Assembly: GCF_028527925.1 (NCBI RefSeq)
Contig: NZ_JAPESW010000003.1
Location: 62,001 to 126,000, forward strand
DNA: 64,000 nucleotides
Reading direction: 5' to 3'
Source of the DNA: Cellulomonas fimi
Lineage (GTDB): Bacteria; Actinomycetota; Actinomycetes; Actinomycetales; Cellulomonadaceae
In this document: in pieces, positions 63,737 through 64,000 of the stretch
How the letters are laid out: every line of letters starts with the position of its first letter
Numbering within the stretch: position 1 is the stretch's first letter
Notes under the pieces: generated by a model
Databases searched by the model: none
What the model was told of the DNA's origin: nothing
Seen by the model: the letters and a program-made list of their open reading frames with translations, nothing else
Position numbers and translations under genes: made by a program

Positions 63737-64000
63737 CCTCACCGCTGGTGCTCGGGCGGGGGCAGAACGCGCCCTGGGAAGACGCGGGCGTGCTCGTCGA
63801 GGTGACGGGTGCGGCGGCCGCCGAGTGCGACGTGTCGGTGCTCCTCGTCGACGCGCAGCAGCGCGCGGCGTCGTCCGACGACCTTGTCTTCTACAACCAG
63901 ACGACCGGTGCGGGCGCGACGCTCGAGGCGGGCGCGCCCGCCCGCGTCCGCCTCGACCTGACCGCGCTGCCAGCGCGCGTGCACGCCGTGCTGTGCCTCG
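63733..64000 (+). CDS. TerD-family protein (partial, runs past window end)
   Basis: The 89 visible residues are a TerD N-terminus: LVLGRGQNAPWEDAGVLVEVTGAAAAECDVSVLLVDAQQRAASSDDLVFYNQTTGAG..., similar to the first domain of the upstream gene (LVTESGRVRSDADFVFYNQPTGPG). GTG 63733 overlaps the preceding stop. It is probably part of a longer tellurium-resistance-type cluster. Confidence 0.9.
   Translation, partial: MTSPLVLGRGQNAPWEDAGVLVEVTGAAAAECDVSVLLVDAQQRAASSDDLVFYNQTTGAGATLEAGAPARVRLDLTALPARVHAVLCL

Overview
This 64 kb window is chromosomal DNA of a very high-GC actinobacterium. GTG starts are frequent, 4-bp GTGA/ATGA start-stop overlaps are frequent, and at least a dozen genes look leaderless. 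A CBM2-GH5 cellulase, a GH27 alpha-galactosidase and a GH3/oligosaccharide-ABC operon point to a plant-polysaccharide degrader, most likely Cellulomonas or a close relative; this assignment is inferred from gene content. I see no rRNA, tRNA, CRISPR array, transposase or phage gene.

Layout. 1-6.3 kb: core genes on the minus strand (holB partial, tmk, a Gfo/Idh/MocA oxidoreductase, topA, a PAP2 phosphatase). 6.4-11 kb: a STAS protein, a membrane protein, and an ECF42-type sigma factor with its YCII/DGPF partner and a divergent RibD-like reductase. 11.3-20.7 kb: a GH3 glucosidase heading a DppA-type ABC importer operon, facing a TetR regulator across a near-perfect 22-bp operator. 20.8-25.8 kb: an OmpR-type two-component pair, an acetyltransferase preceded by a possible leader ORF, and an FGGY sugar kinase. 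26-30.3 kb: the dnaK-grpE-dnaJ-hspR operon with two HAIR operators. 30.3-38 kb: a cation/proton antiporter, lipoprotein, SGNH esterase-CBM13, ComB-like phosphatase, and GH27-CBM13. The SGNH and GH27 genes both have a LacI-type TGTGA(A/G)CGCTCACA operator upstream.

38-50 kb: a TetR-controlled ABC exporter, secreted proteins, a protein with four tandem cold-shock domains, a MarR/SDR divergent pair with duplicated operators, an ArsR/SRPBCC pair only 16 bp apart, a methyltransferase, the cellulase with its own paired operator-like motif, and a remnant of a trypsin-like protease. 50-58.7 kb: a stand-alone GyrB-type ATPase domain, a degenerate phosphotransferase, an epoxide-hydrolase-like enzyme facing a WYL regulator, a five-gene overlapping ABC exporter/two-component operon, and a DUF427 protein. 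58.8-64 kb: an NDH-2-like flavoprotein and ECF41 sigma factor operon behind a sequence matching the ECF41 promoter signature, a duplicated pterin-dehydratase/VOC protein, and the start of a TerD cluster that runs off the window.

The strongest themes are regulatory. Sugar genes use three apparently different operators (TetR-like, LacI-like TGTGA, LacI-like GAANCGNTTS). ECF41 and ECF42 sigma factors with C-terminal extensions sit beside their usual partners. Several divergent pairs have operator-grade palindromes. A 19-bp-phased repeat array between hspR and the sugar kinase has no explanation that I recognise.
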